Below, piece after piece: positions 61,522-64,000 of a stretch of DNA of 64,000 nt. Every line of letters begins with the position of its first letter. The first letter of the stretch is position 1. The notes beneath the pieces are model-generated. The model saw nothing but the letters and a program-made list of their open reading frames with translations. It was not told the origin of the DNA and did not search any database. Origin of the DNA: Chimonanthus salicifolius (Eukaryota > Streptophyta > Magnoliopsida > Laurales > Calycanthaceae); assembly GCA_013350335.1 (NCBI GenBank), contig CM023542.1, positions 9,430,999-9,494,998 on the forward strand, written 5' to 3'. A program made the translations under genes and the position numbers.

Positions 61522-61744
61522 ATAGGGAGTATAGTCGAAGGGGATTCTTTGGTGGTTGTGGGGTGGCCTTTGGGCTCTCAACGTCCGTAGATCTTCTTAG
61601 ATAAAATTGAACAGATTCGGCATATGATTTCCATCCACAATTTTCAGATTTCCTGGACCCATCGATCAGTAAACTCTGCTGCAGATGATATGGCTCGACA
61701 TGGGGTGTCTTTATCTATGGAAATGGTAAACAAACTTTTGTAAT
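61522..61744 (+). pseudogene. RNase H-like relic (LINE type), second
   Basis: The frame reads GSIVEGDSLVVVGWPLGS, a stop at about 61588, then IRHMISIHNFQISWTHRSVN and SAADDMARHGVS, ending TAA at 61744. This is the typical end of LINE ORF2 RNase H. The 3' sequence GGGCTACCTCTGGGCCTCC...CTTTGTAATTAATGCAGTAA resembles a LINE 3' end. It is a 5'-truncated dead copy. Confidence 0.65.
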
Positions 61745-62315
61745 TTGGGGGATTGTTTATATTTTTTAGTTTGGAGGGCTACCTCTGGGCCTCCTATGCT
61801 CTTGTATTGCTTTCTTTGTAATTAATGCAGTAACCTTTAGGAAAAAAGAAAATAGTAGAAAAGGGTGTTACTTCAGGTCATGTACACTCTGTTCCCAGTA
61901 TCAGTTTAAAATCCAAAAAAGAAGTCAAAACACTAAACAGCATTTGTACGACCATATAATAGCCAGACGCATGGTTCTTTACATGTTATTTTGAGTTGAC
62001 AGAACTTTAATTAGATCACTATCTATCATCAGAGTGTTCAGCATGTGAAAACAAGTATAGATTTGAGATCAATGCTACAGAACTCGAAACAACAGGAGGA
62101 TGAAATAATTTGATCCTGTAATTGTAATCACTAATTTTGAGTAAGTATATTACCTTTTAACACAACAACAATTGTCAACACGGGGTTGTTCTTCCTTTTC
62201 AGTATCAGCTACTGCAAAAATAATTCGAATCTCGAAAAACTAAGAACCAACGAAGTAATTGCATTATAGATACAAAGGCCTCTCTTCTGAAGAGCCCAAA
62301 ATGCCACTTCTAGTA
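61745..62315. other. 3' flank between LINE relic and the last gene
   Basis: AT-rich, with no gene seen. It probably contains the 3' untranslated region of the minus-strand gene at 62316-63999. Confidence 0.4.
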
Positions 62316-63999
62316 TCAGAGGAATATCCTACTTTCATACATCCTCTTCAAGTTCCTGCATGCGGCTTCTACTGATTTCACCAGGAGATACCACGCAATG
62401 GTCAGAAGAAGTGCCCTAACCCGGCCACCTACAAGCCCTAGAAGAGCAATCACATAGTAAACCAGATGACCCGTATTCCACTTTATCTCTCTACAAGTAT
62501 TTTCACCAATCATATCCTTATGATCTGAATTGACCAGTGGTTTCTCCATGGAAGATTCTGAACTAGACGGCTCTTCATCCTTATCTTCAAGTTTATCTTC
62601 TCTGGAATTGGAATTAAAAACTTCAGCAGCCTGAATCCGATTTGTCCTTCTTATAGAATTTCCCACTCTTGACACTGCAAAGCTTCTTAGGTACAAACTT
62701 CTTCAAGAACTTCTCCTTGAATGATGTACTTCGCACCTTCCAATTTCTATATTTGTTACTTTTGATAAGGTCAGCATCATCAACTACTTCCAAAGCATCT
62801 CTATCCGATCTCCTTGAACACTCAAACAAATTTAAAGCAGGTCTAGTTACTGGAATTTCATTACTACAATCCACCTGATTTCTACTGTGATTTATTTTGA
62901 GTAAATCCACATCACTCCAAGAAAATGTCAAGCGTCTTTCATGATGAACAGGGCCCAAATTATATTTATTTCCTCCAATTCCATTGATGCTGTCACAAGC
63001 TTGATTTCCACCATCCAAATTCGGCACATTTCTACAGGATCTGGACCTAAAATGCAGCAGCCACTTTCCTGCAAATTCAATAGAGAAAAGAACAAATGCC
63101 GATGCAGTGACCCCTACTGCAATCTCTTTCGTTACAAATGCCAGAATTACCACAAAAAACACCTTGACCATTGCTGATATGCAACTGGAATACAAAGCCA
63201 CAGCATCCGTGAACTTCTCAAAACTCATATTGTAGACCCCCGAATCACAGAGTTCCCTGCTAATTTCCGTTCTGAGCTTGATTGTTGTCAAAGTTCCATC
63301 ATCCCTGCACTCCTTACAACTAGAATTCCAGAGTTCAGAACTGCTAATTTCACCGTCAATTTTGGATCTTGGTTTGGATATTGCGAAAGAGCATTGTGGT
63401 CCTGAAACTTCCTCATGCTTAGGCTCTTCAAAACCCAAATTAGAGAATTTTCTATCAATTCTGTGCAAGGGTTTGGCGATTGGCGATGAGCATAGGGGTC
63501 CTGACAGCCCCTCATGATTCAAATCTTCAGAACCCAAATTACACAGTTCCAAATGGTGGACTTCCCTGCTGATACTGGATCTCCGTGCAGAACCGGAATT
63601 GAAGAACTCCAAATCGCCAAATTCCCCACAAATTTCCGATCTTTGTCCAGAACCCAAATTGCAATTCTCCAAACCCCCAAATTCTCCATCGGTTTCTGAT
63701 CTGTGTATATCATTCAAGGCCAATTCAGGAGCTGGAGTATCAGGGATGCTAGAAAGATGAGGTGGAGTGGAGCCCAACGTGGCAGCAACGGGAGAGTAAT
63801 CGCCATCGCCGTCGTGAACCTTCTTCTTCCGCCGCGTGGATTTCTTCAACCTTGATCTGTTTTTTACAATGAGATCAGCGAGGGAGGTGGGGAAGCCAGT
63901 TTGGACGACCAGCGGCGAGCGGCGTGGCTTGGAGCGGATATCGGCGATGAACTTGACGACTCCCTGGATCTTCGCTGCCTTCTTCCAGTGAAGAGGCAT
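62316..63999 (-). CDS. Conserved plant membrane-type protein, ERT2-like; apparent frameshift near the C-terminus
   Basis: The frame starts at ATG 63999 (MPLHWKKAAKIQ), one base from the window edge, so the promoter is outside. It runs 458 codons to a stop at 62623. The downstream frame 62316-62696 (AAEVFNSNSREDKLEDKDE, then HLVYYVIALLGLVGGRVRAL and LLVKSVEAACRNLKRMYES) is the natural continuation, so a one-base shift near 62630-62690, or a missed intron, separates them. The N-terminus LVVQTGFPTSLADLIVKNRS and basic RLKKSTRRKKK recall plant proteins annotated as ethylene-responsive nuclear (ERT2-like); I rely on memory for that. Residues about 95-225 are imperfect Glu-Phe-Leu/Asn-Ser-Gly repeats. 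Hydrophobic segments at about 275-312 (VKVFFVVILAFVTKEIAVGV) and near the C-terminus could be membrane helices. Function unknown. Confidence 0.6.
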
Positions 64000-64000
64000 G

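Overview
This window is nuclear DNA of a flowering plant. It has spliced plant-type leucine-rich-repeat (LRR) receptor genes, a pentatricopeptide-repeat (PPR) gene, plant Ty1/copia and Ty3/gypsy LTR retrotransposons primed by initiator Met-tRNA, AT-rich intergenic DNA and many small dispersed repeats. I cannot name the species. The large introns and heavy retrotransposon load suggest a medium or large genome, perhaps a woody eudicot or magnoliid, but that is a guess.

Layout. (1) 1-2045: AT-rich DNA with a four-armed foldback transposon (341-1418) that carries a smaller MITE. (2) 2046-10170 plus 39783-40370: duplication unit A, holding receptor-like protein gene RLP-A (three exons, 779 aa, intact). 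(3) 10171-39782: a 29.6 kb nest of retrotransposons inserted 0.3 kb downstream of RLP-A. Outermost is a coding-poor LTR element. Inside it is a minus-strand Ty3/gypsy element. Inside that are four LTRs of other elements. One of these is split by a Ty1/copia element, which itself holds a deleted gypsy-type element. Target-site duplications (TSDs) or near-duplications can be read at every level except the innermost, which is flanked by an odd 98-bp duplication. (4) 41620-52612: duplication unit B with RLP-B (781 aa, intact). Its introns are much longer, its proximal promoter is unrelated to that of RLP-A, and it carries the empty site for the 29.6 kb nest. (5) 53437-54910: a second four-armed foldback element. 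(6) 55290-60850: a PPR gene broken by three frameshifts, plus a partial tandem copy of its 3' end and flank. (7) 61000-61745: RNase H relics of LINE type. (8) 62316-63999: a minus-strand gene for a conserved plant protein with predicted membrane segments, resembling the ethylene-responsive nuclear protein (ERT2-like) family, with one apparent frameshift near its C-terminus.

How it fits together. The functional content is a tandem pair of RLP genes (cell-surface immune or developmental receptors without a kinase domain) and the gene at the right edge. Both RLPs keep the signal peptide, LRR N-terminal cap, LRRs, island domain, acidic juxtamembrane stretch, one transmembrane helix and short tail expected of this class. 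Everything between them is dead or non-coding transposon DNA. The most distinctive features are the layered insertions with readable TSDs and internal empty-site controls, the two foldback elements sharing an unusual alternating inverted architecture, and a 72-bp tandem array of CAGTCGACTG-type dyads inside one LTR.
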